DNA of 64,000 bases from Aeromicrobium camelliae (GTDB taxonomy: Bacteria; Actinomycetota; Actinomycetes; Propionibacteriales; Nocardioidaceae), in NCBI RefSeq assembly GCF_003850045.1, contig NZ_RQJX01000002.1:124001-188000 (forward strand), given 5' to 3'. Below the pieces are notes generated by a model that made no database searches, had not been told where the DNA came from, and was given only the letters and a program-made list of their open reading frames with translations. Shown here piece by piece: positions 44,602-52,930 of the stretch. The position numbers and the translations under genes were made by a program. Every line of letters begins with the position of its first letter. Within the stretch, counting starts at the first letter, position 1.

Positions 44602-45195
44602 TTACCGGGGTAGCGCCAGCGCTTCCTCGAGCCGGCTCCGCGCCGCGGGCCACTCGTCGTCGACCATCGAGAACACGACCGTGTCGCGCCAGGTCCCGTC
44701 CGGCCGCTGTTTGTGCTTGCGAAGGACGCCCTCACGCAGCGCGCCCAGCCGCGAGATCGCCGCCTGCGAACGCTCGTTGCGGATGTCGGTGTGCCACACC
44801 ACGCGGACGCACTCGAGCTCCTCGAAGGCGCGTCGCAGGAGGAGGAGCTTCGCCTCCGTGTTGTGCCCCTGGCGCCAGTGGCTGCGTCCCAGCCACGTGT
44901 GTCCGATCGCCACGGTCAGCACAGACGGGTCGATATCGTAGAACGTCGTCATGCCGACCGCCTTGCCGCTGGCGACGTCGACCTGCGCCCAGGGCACGAT
45001 GGCGGGAGCGTCGAGGTACCACGCGACGAAGGACCGCATCTCCTCCAGCGAGGTCGGAACCGGCCGGCTGAGGTGCCGGAACACCTCCTCGTCCGCCGCC
45101 TCGAACAGGTCGGACGCGTGCTCCTGGCCGAGCGGGACGAGGCGGACGAGATCACCGGCGAGGGTGGGCGCGGCGTAGTAGTCGTCGTGCGGCAT
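44602..45195 (-). CDS. GNAT-family N-acetyltransferase
   Basis: 197-aa acetyltransferase of the RimJ/RimL type (Acetyltransf_3). The acetyl-CoA loop region is W-R-Q-G-H-N-T-E-A-K-L-L-L-L-R near 109-123, and the late W-x-D-T-V-V-F-S-M strand is near 172. Likely acts on a protein N terminus or a small amine. ATG at 45195 follows TAACGT (45208-45203) by 7 nt, a leaderless promoter. Confidence 0.85.
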   Translation of the reverse strand: MPHDDYYAAPTLAGDLVRLVPLGQEHASDLFEAADEEVFRHLSRPVPTSLEEMRSFVAWYLDAPAIVPWAQVDVASGKAVGMTTFYDIDPSVLTVAIGHTWLGRSHWRQGHNTEAKLLLLRRAFEELECVRVVWHTDIRNERSQAAISRLGALREGVLRKHKQRPDGTWRDTVVFSMVDDEWPAARSRLEEALALPR

Positions 45196-45268
45196 GCCCC
45201 GCACGTTACGCGGGCGGAAGCTCGCGCTGAGACCTGCAGTGGCGTGAACTTGCGCACCTTCGGCACAC

Positions 45269-45420
45269 TAGGGTCGTCGCCGCGTCCGAGGCGCGGCGAC
45301 CCTTGGTGACCGATCACCGAGGTACCCGCCCCCTTCGAGTGAGGACACGATGCCGAGCACCGCTCCGCGTTCCGACGACCCTCCGAGTTGTAGTACCGAG
45401 GCGCCAGGGGGTGAGCGCCG
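45269..45420 (+). promoter_or_regulatory. Structured leader of the CNNM transporter pair
   Basis: A TAGGGT hexamer (45269-45274) with TGAACT 18 bp upstream is a plausible promoter, giving a leader of about 140 nt. The leader region holds a perfect 9-bp hairpin (45276-45284 with 45292-45300), a GGTGA-CCGA-TCACC hairpin (45305-45318) and a CCCCCT (45329-45334) able to pair with AGGGGG (45406-45411), just before the start codon. It does not match a riboswitch I can name. Metal-dependent control is an inference from the downstream genes. Confidence 0.35.
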
Positions 45421-46785
45421 ATGAGTGTCGTCTATCTGTTGCTGGGCCTGGTGGTCGTGCTGGTGATCACCGCGGCGACCGCCTACTTCGTGGCCCAGGA
45501 ATTCGCCTACATGGCCGTTGACCGGTCCCGACTGAAAGCTCGCGCCGCCGCCGGCGACGCCGTGGCCGAGCGCACCCTCAAGGTCACCGGCCGAACCTCC
45601 TTCATGCTGTCGGGCGCCCAGCTCGGCATCACCGTCACCGCGCTGCTGGTCGGCTACGTGGCCGAACCGCTGATCGGCGAGTCGGTCGGCGACCTGCTCG
45701 GCGGCGTGGGTGTCTCCACCGCCGTCGGCGTGGGCCTCGGCACGGTGCTCGCGCTGCTGCTCTCGACGATCATCCAGATGCTGTTCGGGGAGCTCTTCCC
45801 CAAGAACCTCGCCATCGCGACGCCAGAACCCGTCGCGCGGGCGCTGTCGCGGTCGACGTTGATCTACCTCAAGGTCTTCGGCTGGCTCATCAGCGTGTTC
45901 GACCACGCCTCCAATCTGCTGCTGCGCATGCTCAAGATCGAGCCCGTGCACGACGTGGAGAGCTCTGCGACCGCGCGCGACCTCGAGCACATCGTGGCCG
46001 AGTCGCGCGAGTCGGGGGACTTGTCGCCGGAACTGTCGATGATGGTCGACCGCATCCTGGACTTCCCGCGCCAGGACGTCGAGCACGCCATGGTGCCGCG
46101 GTCGCGCGTCGTCGCGATCGAGTCCGACGAGACCATCGGTGCCCTGCGTGAACGCATGGCGTCGGGGCACTCGCGATACCCGGTCATGGAGGAGGGGCGC
46201 ATCGTCGGCGTTGCGCACCTCGTCGACGTCCTCGAGCTCGACGACGTCGACGCGCCCGTCACCTCCATCATGCGGCCGGCGCTCGTCATCCCCGAGCTCA
46301 TGCCGCTGCCCAACGCGCTGGCCGCGTTCAACGACACGCGCGAGCAGTTGGCGTGCGTCGTCGACGAGCACGGGAGCTTCTCCGGCGTACTCACGCCCGA
46401 GGATCTGTCGGAGGAGTTCGTCGGGGAGATCGCCGACGAGTACGACGAGGTGTTCCCCGTCGCCGAGCCCGAGGGGCCCGGCGTGTGGCGGGTCTCCGCC
46501 GAGGCGCACATGGACGAGGTCGAACGTCTCCTGGAGCGCGACCTCCCCAACGGCGACTACGAGACGCTCTCCGGCCTCGTCATCGCCAACCTGGGCCGGT
46601 TGCCCGAAGAGGGCGACCAGGTGCGCGTCGAGCTGCCGCCGGACCCGGGTGCTCTCGCGCTCGGCGAGGAGCCCGAGCCGGAGTACCTGACCGTGACGGT
46701 GCTGGAGTTGCGTGACCACGTGGCCTCGACGGTTCGCGTGGAGCTGGCCGAACCTGCGCGTGCGAACGAGGAGGAGGGCCGATGA
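45421..46785 (+). CDS. CNNM/CorC-type transporter with CBS domains, first
   Basis: 454-aa membrane protein of the HlyC/CorC (CNNM) family, implicated in Mg2+/Co2+ efflux. DUF21/CNNM membrane domain at about 1-190 (FVAQEFAYMAVDRSRLKARA, G-E-L-F-P-K-N-L-A motif near 121), CBS pair at about 215-335 (MVPRSRVVAIESDET), CorC_HlyC C-terminal domain at about 350-430. It overlaps the second gene by 4 nt, suggesting a heteromeric transporter. Confidence 0.88.
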   Translation: MSVVYLLLGLVVVLVITAATAYFVAQEFAYMAVDRSRLKARAAAGDAVAERTLKVTGRTSFMLSGAQLGITVTALLVGYVAEPLIGESVGDLLGGVGVSTAVGVGLGTVLALLLSTIIQMLFGELFPKNLAIATPEPVARALSRSTLIYLKVFGWLISVFDHASNLLLRMLKIEPVHDVESSATARDLEHIVAESRESGDLSPELSMMVDRILDFPRQDVEHAMVPRSRVVAIESDETIGALRERMASGHSRYPVMEEGRIVGVAHLVDVLELDDVDAPVTSIMRPALVIPELMPLPNALAAFNDTREQLACVVDEHGSFSGVLTPEDLSEEFVGEIADEYDEVFPVAEPEGPGVWRVSAEAHMDEVERLLERDLPNGDYETLSGLVIANLGRLPEEGDQVRVELPPDPGALALGEEPEPEYLTVTVLELRDHVASTVRVELAEPARANEEEGR

Positions 46786-47813
46786 GCGAGAACCCGTGGG
46801 TGGTCACCACCGCCACCGTCGTCATCATCGCGTTGAGTGCGTTCTTCGTCGCGATCGAGTTCGCTCTCATCGCCGCCAAGCCGCACCGACTCGAGGACGC
46901 CGCGACCGAGAGCCGCTCCGCCCGCGCCGCGCTGCGGTCTTCGCACGAGCTCACGCTCCTGCTGGCCGGCTCGCAGCTGGGTATCACGATGTGCGCGCTC
47001 GCCCTCGGTGCCATCACGAAACCAGCGGTGCACCACGCCATCACCCCGGTGCTCGACGGCTGGGGGATGCCGTACTGGATCGCTGACACGCTGGCGTTCG
47101 TCCTGGCGCTGGTCATCGTGACCTTCCTGCACCTGGTCGTGGGAGAGATGGCGCCCAAGTCGTGGGCGATCGCGCACCCGGAACGGTCGGCGACCCTGCT
47201 CGCGATCCCGATGCGGGCCTTCATGTGGCTCGTCCGGCCGCTGCTGCGGGCGCTGAACCAAGCGGCCAACCGGCTTGTCCGGGCCGTGGGCGTCGAGCCG
47301 GTGGATCAGACGTCGTCGAGCCAGAGCCCGGACGACCTGCTCCAGCTCGTCCAGCACTCGGCCAACGTCGGAGCCCTGGACGCGGCGTTCTCGGCGCAGA
47401 TCGCGCAGACGATCAACCTGCAGGATCTCACCGTCGCTGATCTGCTGGTGCCGGGCAAGGAGATCACGGCCGTCCCGTCCGACGGCACCGTCGCGGATGT
47501 GCAACGGGCGGCACGCGAGTCCGGGCATCTGCGCATCCTCGTCGGTCCGCGGGAGCGGCCCACGCACGTGGTGCACGTGCGCGAGACGTTGCTGCGCGAC
47601 CCGGACGAGCCGATCGCCCCGGCGAGCCGCGAGGTGTTCACGCTGACCTCTCAGACTCCGTTGCACGAGGCGTTGACGACGATGCGTGAGTCGCGCAACC
47701 ACCTCGCCGTCGTCGACGACGGCGAGCGGGTGACGGGGGTCATCACGCTGGCCGACGTGCTGCGCCGGCTCTCGCCGAGCGGTCAGGCGGTCGAGGCGCC
47801 GGCGACCGTGTGA
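46782..47813 (+). CDS. CNNM/CorC-type transporter with CBS domains, second
   Basis: 343-aa paralogue of the preceding protein: CNNM domain at about 1-180 (FFVAIEFALIAAKPHRLEDAA, G-E-M-A-P-K-S-W-A near 121) and a degenerate CBS pair (about 205-335). It lacks the CorC_HlyC C-terminal domain. Paired long and short CNNM genes are common in actinobacteria. Confidence 0.88.
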   Translation: MSENPWVVTTATVVIIALSAFFVAIEFALIAAKPHRLEDAATESRSARAALRSSHELTLLLAGSQLGITMCALALGAITKPAVHHAITPVLDGWGMPYWIADTLAFVLALVIVTFLHLVVGEMAPKSWAIAHPERSATLLAIPMRAFMWLVRPLLRALNQAANRLVRAVGVEPVDQTSSSQSPDDLLQLVQHSANVGALDAAFSAQIAQTINLQDLTVADLLVPGKEITAVPSDGTVADVQRAARESGHLRILVGPRERPTHVVHVRETLLRDPDEPIAPASREVFTLTSQTPLHEALTTMRESRNHLAVVDDGERVTGVITLADVLRRLSPSGQAVEAPATV

Positions 47814-47819
47814 CGACCG

Positions 47820-47853
47820 ACCCGGCCGGTGCCACTCACGCCACCGGCCGGGT
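47820..47853. terminator. Bidirectional terminator, overlapping the otsA stop
   Basis: A perfect 12-bp stem (47820-47831 with 47842-47853) and 10-nt loop between two convergent genes. The otsA stop codon (47836-47838) lies in the loop, so the right stem encodes the last residues of OtsA. Confidence 0.75.
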
Positions 47854-49266
47854 GGTCTTCCCGTGCGGGTCGCGCTGTTCGTTGAGCTCGGTGAGGAAGT
47901 CGTTCGCCCAGCGGTCGATGTCGTTCTCCATGACCTGCTTGCGCAGGGCTTTCATGCGCCGGCCCATCTCGCGTGGGCTGGCGTTGATCGCCTCGAGCAT
48001 CTTCTGCTTGAGGCCGTTGATGTCGTGCGGGTTGACGAGGTAGGCCTGCTTGAGCTCGGCGGCCGCGCCGGCGAACTCGCTCAATACCAGCGCGCCTTCG
48101 TTGTCCCAGCGGGTGGCGATGTACTCCTTCGCCACCAGATTCATGCCGTCGCGCAGCGGCGTGACGACCATGACGTCGGCGGCGCGGTAGAGCGCGGCCA
48201 TCTCCTCACGCGGATACGAGGCGTGCAGGTACTGGATCGGCTGCTGGCCGATGCGGCCGACATCGCCGTTGATTCGACCGACGAGCCGGTTGATGTCGTC
48301 GCGCAGGATGCGGTATTGCTCGACGCGCTCGCGCGAAGGCGTGGCGACCTGGATGAACGCGGCGTCGTCGAGCTGGACGCTGCCGTCGGCGATGAGCTCA
48401 CCGAACGCGCGCAGCCGCTGCGGCAGCCCCTTGGTGTAGTCGAGTCGGTCGATGCCCATCAGCACCGTGCGGGGATTCCCCAGACTCTCGCGGATCTGCG
48501 CGGCCCGCGCCTGCACCTCAGGCGTGCGGGAGAGCGACTCGAATCCCTCGGCGTCGATGGAGATCGGGTAGGCCTTCGCGAGCACGGTGCGGCCGTCGGG
48601 AAGGTAGACCGTGTCCCGGTGGGTCTTGTGACCCACGCGCTGGCGGACGAGTCGCACGAAGTTCTGCGCGGCACCGGGTGCCTGGAACCCGACGAGGTCG
48701 GCGCCCAGCAGACCCTCGAGGATCTCGCGGCGCCACGGCAACTGCTGGTACAGCTCGGTGGGCGGGAACGGGATGTGCAGGAAGAAGCCGATCCGCAGGT
48801 CGGGACGCAGCTCGCGAAGCATCTGCGGGACCAGTTGCAGCTGGTAGTCCTGCACCCAGACGGTCGCGCCCTCGTTCGAGATCTCGGCAGCGCGGTTGGC
48901 GAAGCGCTGGTTGACGGCGACGTAGGAGTCCCACCACTCGCGGTGGAACTCCGGGGGCGCGATGACGTCGTGGTACAGGGGCCAGAGGGTCGCGTTCGAG
49001 AACCCCTCGTAGTACTCCTGCACCTCCTGCTCGCTCAGGGGGATCGGCACGAGGTGCATGCCCGCGTGCTCGAAAGGCTGAAGTTCCTCATCGGCTGCGC
49101 CGTGCCATCCGATCCAGGCACCGTCGTGGCGTCGCATGACGGGTTCGAGTGCGGTGACGAGGCCTCCGGGGGAGGTCCGCCACTGCACCTCGCCGGTGGG
49201 CGAGGTGACGCGATCGACGGGCAAACGGTTCGCGATGACGACGAAATCGGTCCGCTCGCTCGGCAT
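47836..49266 (-). CDS. otsA: Trehalose-6-phosphate synthase
   Basis: 476-aa GT20 glycosyltransferase that makes trehalose-6-phosphate from a nucleoside-diphosphate glucose and glucose-6-phosphate. Key pieces: NRLPVDR near 13, [19 protein letters not shown] near 136, [10 protein letters not shown] near 160, [16 protein letters not shown] near 268 (Arg/Lys for phosphate), and the late [18 protein letters not shown] near 371. ATG at 49266 is 6 nt after TAGGGT (49278-49273), leaderless. The phosphatase gene otsB is nearby on the other strand. Confidence 0.95.
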   Translation of the reverse strand: MPSERTDFVVIANRLPVDRVTSPTGEVQWRTSPGGLVTALEPVMRRHDGAWIGWHGAADEELQPFEHAGMHLVPIPLSEQEVQEYYEGFSNATLWPLYHDVIAPPEFHREWWDSYVAVNQRFANRAAEISNEGATVWVQDYQLQLVPQMLRELRPDLRIGFFLHIPFPPTELYQQLPWRREILEGLLGADLVGFQAPGAAQNFVRLVRQRVGHKTHRDTVYLPDGRTVLAKAYPISIDAEGFESLSRTPEVQARAAQIRESLGNPRTVLMGIDRLDYTKGLPQRLRAFGELIADGSVQLDDAAFIQVATPSRERVEQYRILRDDINRLVGRINGDVGRIGQQPIQYLHASYPREEMAALYRAADVMVVTPLRDGMNLVAKEYIATRWDNEGALVLSEFAGAAAELKQAYLVNPHDINGLKQKMLEAINASPREMGRRMKALRKQVMENDIDRWANDFLTELNEQRDPHGKTTRPVA

Positions 49267-49348
49267 GTCTTCACCCTAGGACACGAAGCCGCCGACGGCT
49301 CGCCGTCGTGAATGACAGCGATGTGATTCATGCCGTAGGATTGTCGCC

Positions 49349-49639
49349 ATGAGTGCAGTGGAGAAGTCGCAGGCGCCGGAATCGGCCAGCTCCCTCTCCG
49401 ACCGCGATCGCGAGATGCTCGCCCTGGAACGGTACTGGTGGCAGTACGCGGGAGCCAAGGAGCAGGCCATCCGTGAGAAGTTCGACATGTCCGCCACGCG
49501 GTACTACCAGTTGCTCAACGCGCTCATCGACACCGAAGAGGCGCTCGCTTTCGACCCGTTGCTCGTCAAGCGCCTGCGCCGGCTGCGGGCGCAGCGTCAG
49601 CGTCAGCGCTCGGCGCGCCGGCTCGGCTTCGACGTCTGA
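49349..49639 (+). CDS. DUF3263 protein
   Basis: 96-aa actinobacterial protein with the family's L-S-x-R-D-x-x-M-L-x-x-E-x-x-W-W-x-Y-x-G-x-K-E-x-x-I-R motif (about 16-45) and a sigma-factor-like helix-turn-helix look (KFDMSATRYYQLLNALIDTEEAL). The basic C terminus suggests DNA or RNA binding. Function unknown. Leaderless: TAGGAT (49336-49341) ends 7 nt before the ATG. Followed 3 nt later by the LytR_C gene. Confidence 0.8.
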   Translation: MSAVEKSQAPESASSLSDRDREMLALERYWWQYAGAKEQAIREKFDMSATRYYQLLNALIDTEEALAFDPLLVKRLRRLRAQRQRQRSARRLGFDV

Positions 49640-49642
49640 TCC

Positions 49643-50209
49643 GTGACCATCGAGGAACCCCCCGCGCCGTCGCACCGGCGGGAGACGGGGCGACGCACTG
49701 CCGTCCTGGCGGGGCTGACCGCCTTCGCAGTCGCGGCCGGGGTGCTCATCGCCCTCGCGCTGCAGCGCGGTGACGCCGACACTCCCGACGTCTCGCCGCC
49801 CACGTTGGCCTCACCGGCTCCGAGCGAGGCGACCGAGCCGGAGCCGCCTGCGGAACCGGAAGCCGAACCCGAACCCGAGCCGGAACCCGAACCGGAGCCT
49901 GAGCCGGAACCCGAACCGGAGCCCGAGCCGGCCCCGGTGGCCAAGACGCTGGGCGTCATGGTGCTGAACGGCACTCGCATCACCGGGCTGGCCGCCCGCA
50001 CGACCGGCACCGTGAGTAATGCCGGCTGGAACGTCGTCGGCTCGGGCAACGCCCGGGGCAGCTACCCGGCCGACACCATCTACTACCCCGCCGGTGGATA
50101 CGAGCAGGCCCGACTGCTCGCCGCCGACCTCGGGATCGGTCGCCTCATGCCCAACCTTCCCGACATGCCGAGCAACCGGCTGACCGTGGTCCTGGCGTCG
50201 GGCCGCTGA
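49643..50209 (+). CDS. LytR C-terminal domain membrane protein
   Basis: 188-aa protein: a cytoplasmic N terminus, one helix (about 20-42), a long Glu-Pro repeat (about 70-96) that may span the cell wall, then a LytR_C domain (about 102-186: [31 protein letters not shown]). This domain occurs at the end of LCP ligases and in stand-alone proteins near DUF3263 genes; it may bind wall polymers. Start GTG 49643. Confidence 0.82.
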   Translation: MTIEEPPAPSHRRETGRRTAVLAGLTAFAVAAGVLIALALQRGDADTPDVSPPTLASPAPSEATEPEPPAEPEAEPEPEPEPEPEPEPEPEPEPEPAPVAKTLGVMVLNGTRITGLAARTTGTVSNAGWNVVGSGNARGSYPADTIYYPAGGYEQARLLAADLGIGRLMPNLPDMPSNRLTVVLASGR

Positions 50210-50233
50210 CCGCGGACGGGCATACTCGACCCC

Positions 50234-51028
50234 ATGACCGCCCGCCTTCCCGATCCGGTCCTGGCCGACCCCGAAGGAACCCTGCTCGGTCTCGATTTCG
50301 ACGGGACGCTGGCCCCCATCGTGGAGGATCCTCAGCGCGCGTTCATCCATCCCGATTCCTTGGCGGCACTGCGTCGTCTCGGAGCTCGACTGGGGCAGAT
50401 CGCCATCATCACGGGCCGCCCCCTGGACCAGGTGCGGCGGCTCGGTCGGTTCGAGGCGAGCGGCGGTCTGGATCACCTGGTCATCTGCGGTCAGTACGGG
50501 GCCGAGCGGTGGGATGCGTCCACGGGCGTGATCAGCCGTCCGCCGCAGCCGGAGTCCGTCGCCGAACTCGAGCGACGGCTGCCGCAGTGGCTCGCCGAAC
50601 ACGACGCTGAGGCGGTCCGGGTCGAGAACAAAGGGCTCGCGCTCGCGCTGCACACCCGGGGCGTGGCCCCGGGGCTGCTCGATGAGCTCGCCGCGCCCCT
50701 GAAGGCTCTGGCAGCCGAGCTCGACCTTGCGATCGAGCCCGGGCGGCAAGTCATCGAGCTGCGCGCTCCCGGGACCGACAAAGGTGATGCGCTGGCCGAG
50801 CTGGTCGAGCAGACCAAGGCGCGTCAGATCGTGTTCGCGGGAGACGACCTCGGCGATCTTCCTGCGTTCGACACGGTCGACTCCCTGCGCGCGAGCGGGC
50901 ACTGGGGCTACCTCGTCTGTTCGGCCTCCGCGGAGCAGCAGGCTCTGGTGCCGCGGTCCGACCTCGTGCTCGACGGCCCCGACGACATCGCCGCCTGGCT
51001 CACCGAGCTCGCCGACGCCCTCTCCTGA
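50234..51028 (+). CDS. otsB: Trehalose-6-phosphate phosphatase
   Basis: 264-aa HAD-superfamily phosphatase that releases trehalose. Motif I DFDGTLAP (about 21-28), motif II IITGRP near 57, motif III Lys in G-T-D-K-G-D-A-L near 178, motif IV FAGDDLGDLPAF near 198. ATG at 50234 lies 7 nt after CATACT (50221-50226). Completes the OtsAB pathway with the divergent otsA. Confidence 0.92.
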   Translation: MTARLPDPVLADPEGTLLGLDFDGTLAPIVEDPQRAFIHPDSLAALRRLGARLGQIAIITGRPLDQVRRLGRFEASGGLDHLVICGQYGAERWDASTGVISRPPQPESVAELERRLPQWLAEHDAEAVRVENKGLALALHTRGVAPGLLDELAAPLKALAAELDLAIEPGRQVIELRAPGTDKGDALAELVEQTKARQIVFAGDDLGDLPAFDTVDSLRASGHWGYLVCSASAEQQALVPRSDLVLDGPDDIAAWLTELADALS

Positions 51029-51170
51029 CTGCCGCCTTCTTCCTGCCGTTCGGCCGCGATTCCGGCCTTTGAGGGGCGTATGCCCCGTAGCGATGACCAA
51101 AATGTGGACGCGCATCTTGGATTGTGAGATTCGCGTTCGCCGGTCGCGAGGCCGCTCACTACGCTGAAGC

Positions 51171-51284
51171 CAACTCATCACGAGGGGCAGAGGGAACGGC
51201 CCGACGAAGCCCCAGCAACCAGCCGATCGGCGGCCAGGTGCTAATTCCGTCCCGGTCGAAAGTCGACCAGGGAGAGATGAAGGA
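51171..51284 (+). promoter_or_regulatory. SAM-I (S-box) riboswitch
   Basis: The conserved SAM-I core is visible: GAGGGGCAGAGGGAACGGCC (from 51182), GAAGCCCCAGCAACC, AGGTGCTAATTCC (51236-51248), a GTCGAAAGTCGAC hairpin and a closing P1 helix (TCATC at 51175-51179 with GATGA at 51276-51280). The P1 3' strand abuts the AAGGAG ribosome site of the next gene, so SAM binding probably blocks translation. A TACGCT -10 lies at 51160-51165. SAM-I is preferred over SAM-IV because of the AGGTGCTAATTCC element. The gap 51029-51170 holds only this promoter. Confidence 0.85.
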
Positions 51285-51291
51285 GAGCTTC

Positions 51292-52557
51292 GTGAGCCTC
51301 ACGCTCGATTCTGCGTCCACCCTTCGCGCCGGTGCCTTCGGCAACGCCACCCACCTGTCCTGTCGCGAGTGCGGCGCGACGCGCGAACTCGGCCCCCACT
51401 ACGCCTGCAGCGAGTGCTTCGGACCACTCGAGGTCGCTTACGACTTCGGCCAGGTCACCCGCGAGCAGATCGAGGCCGGCCCGCGCAACATCTGGCGCTA
51501 CAAGGCGCTGCTGCCGGTGCCGGACGACATCGAGACGAGCCCCAACCTCGAGCCCGGATTCACCCGGCTGCTCGACGCGTGCAACCTCGCCGCCGAACTC
51601 GGTCTCACCAAGCTCTGGGTCAAGGACGACAGCACCAACCCCACCAACTCCTTCAAGGACCGCGTCGTCGCGTGCGCGCTGAGCGCGGCTCGCGAGCTCG
51701 GCAGCCGTGTCTTCGCCTGCCCGTCGACCGGCAACCTCGCCAACGCCGTCGCCGCGGCGGGGGCGCGCGCCGGTATCCCGACCGTGGTCTTCATCCCGAG
51801 CAACCTCGAGACCCCCAAGCAGGTGAACTCGGCGGTGTTCACCGAGAGCCTCGTCGCAGTCGACGGGACCTACGACGACGTCAACAAGCTCGCGAGCGAG
51901 ATCGCCGGCGAGGACCCGGGCTGGGCGTTCGTCAACGTCAACGTGCGCCCGTTCTACGCCGAGGGCTCCAAGACGCTCGGCTACGAGATCGCCGAGCAGC
52001 TCGGCTGGCGCCTTCCTGACCAGATCGTCATCCCGGTGGCCTCCGGCTCGCAGCTGACCAAGGTGCACAAGGCCTTCCAGGAGCTCATCGCGCTCGGTCT
52101 CGTCGAGGACAAGCCGTACAAGGTCTTCGGCGCCCAGGCGGACGGCTGCTCGCCGGTCGCCTCGGCGTTCAAGGCCGGGGTCGACGCCATCCGGCCGGTC
52201 AAGCCCGACACGATCGCCAAGTCGCTCGCCATCGGCAACCCGGCCGACGGCATCTACGTGCTCGACATCGCCCGCCAGACCGGCGGCGGGGTGGAGCAGG
52301 TGAGCGACGATGAGATCCGCGCGGCGATCGTGCTGCTGGCCCGCAACGAGGGCATCTTCACCGAGACCGCCGGCGGTACGACGGTGGCCGTCCTGAAGAA
52401 GCTCGTCGAGACCGGTCAGCTCGACCCGGACGCCGAGACCGTCATCATCAACACCGGTCACGGCCTCAAGACGCTCGACGCGGTCTCCGGATCGGTCGGG
52501 CCTCGCGCCACGATCGCCCCCACGTACGACGCCTTCACCGCGGCCGGCATCGCCTGA
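51292..52557 (+). CDS. thrC: Threonine synthase-like PLP enzyme, SAM-riboswitch controlled
   Basis: 421-aa fold-type II PLP enzyme. An N-terminal zinc ribbon (SCRECGATRELGPHYACSECFGPLEV, two CxxC) precedes the catalytic domain with the PLP lysine in NPTNSFKDR (near 124), ACPSTGNLANAVAAAGARAG near 143 and IPVASGSQLTKVH near 248. Threonine synthase uses O-phosphohomoserine. Control by a SAM riboswitch and coupling to a sulfur-carrier gene suggest an alternative: homocysteine formation from O-phosphohomoserine and a protein thiocarboxylate. GTG 51292 has AAGGAG 6 nt upstream; in-frame ATG 51277 lies inside the riboswitch. From memory, Streptomyces has a similar thrC-MoaD-csp-groEL order. Confidence 0.85.
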   Translation: MSLTLDSASTLRAGAFGNATHLSCRECGATRELGPHYACSECFGPLEVAYDFGQVTREQIEAGPRNIWRYKALLPVPDDIETSPNLEPGFTRLLDACNLAAELGLTKLWVKDDSTNPTNSFKDRVVACALSAARELGSRVFACPSTGNLANAVAAAGARAGIPTVVFIPSNLETPKQVNSAVFTESLVAVDGTYDDVNKLASEIAGEDPGWAFVNVNVRPFYAEGSKTLGYEIAEQLGWRLPDQIVIPVASGSQLTKVHKAFQELIALGLVEDKPYKVFGAQADGCSPVASAFKAGVDAIRPVKPDTIAKSLAIGNPADGIYVLDIARQTGGGVEQVSDDEIRAAIVLLARNEGIFTETAGGTTVAVLKKLVETGQLDPDAETVIINTGHGLKTLDAVSGSVGPRATIAPTYDAFTAAGIA

Positions 52558-52589
52558 TCCGCATCCCCACCGACTTCGAGGAGTTCTGC

Positions 52590-52868
52590 ATGTCCGTGTC
52601 CGTCCGCATCCCCACGATCCTGCGTACCTACACCGGCGACGAGTCGCAGGTGACCGCCGAGGGGGCGACCCTCGCTGAGGTCGTCGACTCGCTCGACGCG
52701 ACGTATCCGGGGATCAAGGCCCGCGTCGTCGATGAGGACGGCAAGCTGCGCCGGTTCGTCAACATCTACGTCGCCGAGGAGGACGTCCGCTTCGCCGACG
52801 GTCTCGACACCACGACCCCCGACGGCACCCAGATCTCCATCATCCCCGCCGTGGCCGGAGGCTGCTGA
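52590..52868 (+). CDS. cysO: CysO/MoaD-like sulfur carrier ending in GGC
   Basis: 92-aa ubiquitin-fold protein of the MoaD/ThiS/CysO family; the sequence matches CysO in layout (VSVRIPTILRTYTG start, FVNIYVAEEDVRF, ending IIPAVAGGC). Sulfur carriers act through a C-terminal Gly-Gly thiocarboxylate; here a Cys follows the Gly-Gly, so a JAMM-type protease (Mec-like) would be needed before activation, as for QbsE. No mec, cysM or moeZ gene is in the window. ATG at 52590 has GAGGAG upstream; 32 nt after thrC, same transcript. The last 27 bp, including the stop, are duplicated downstream. Confidence 0.85.
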   Translation: MSVSVRIPTILRTYTGDESQVTAEGATLAEVVDSLDATYPGIKARVVDEDGKLRRFVNIYVAEEDVRFADGLDTTTPDGTQISIIPAVAGGC

Positions 52869-52922
52869 GCTCGCGCGAGTTCGGGCGGGGTGGAGCCCCG
52901 CCGTGGCCGGAGGCTGCTGAGC
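52844..52922 (+). repeat. 27-bp perfect direct repeat covering the cysO 3' end
   Basis: The segment 52844-52870 (codons PAVAGGC, stop and GC) is repeated exactly at 52896-52922. The copies are offset by 52 bp, so the second lies in the +1 frame, where it again reads PAVAGGC-stop. Between them is a 25-bp spacer. The rest of 52923-53171 holds the palindromic repeat below and the cold-shock promoter. Confidence 0.85.
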
Positions 52923-52930
52923 GGTTCATC

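Noticed and set aside
49852..49930. Glu-Pro coding repeat as a possible tandem-repeat or phase-variable locus
   Set aside because: The codons vary (GAA/GAG, CCC/CCG/CCT) so there is no pure short repeat; it reads as a wall-spanning linker.
51171..51284. SAM-IV or SAM-II riboswitch
   Set aside because: The AGGTGCTAATTCC segment, GAAGCCC and the four-way-junction layout fit SAM-I; the distinct pseudoknot core of SAM-IV is not evident.
52732..52920. Separate small gene overlapping the cysO end
   Set aside because: It is the +1 frame of cysO, closed by the duplicated tail. It is reported as a consequence of the duplication, not as a gene.
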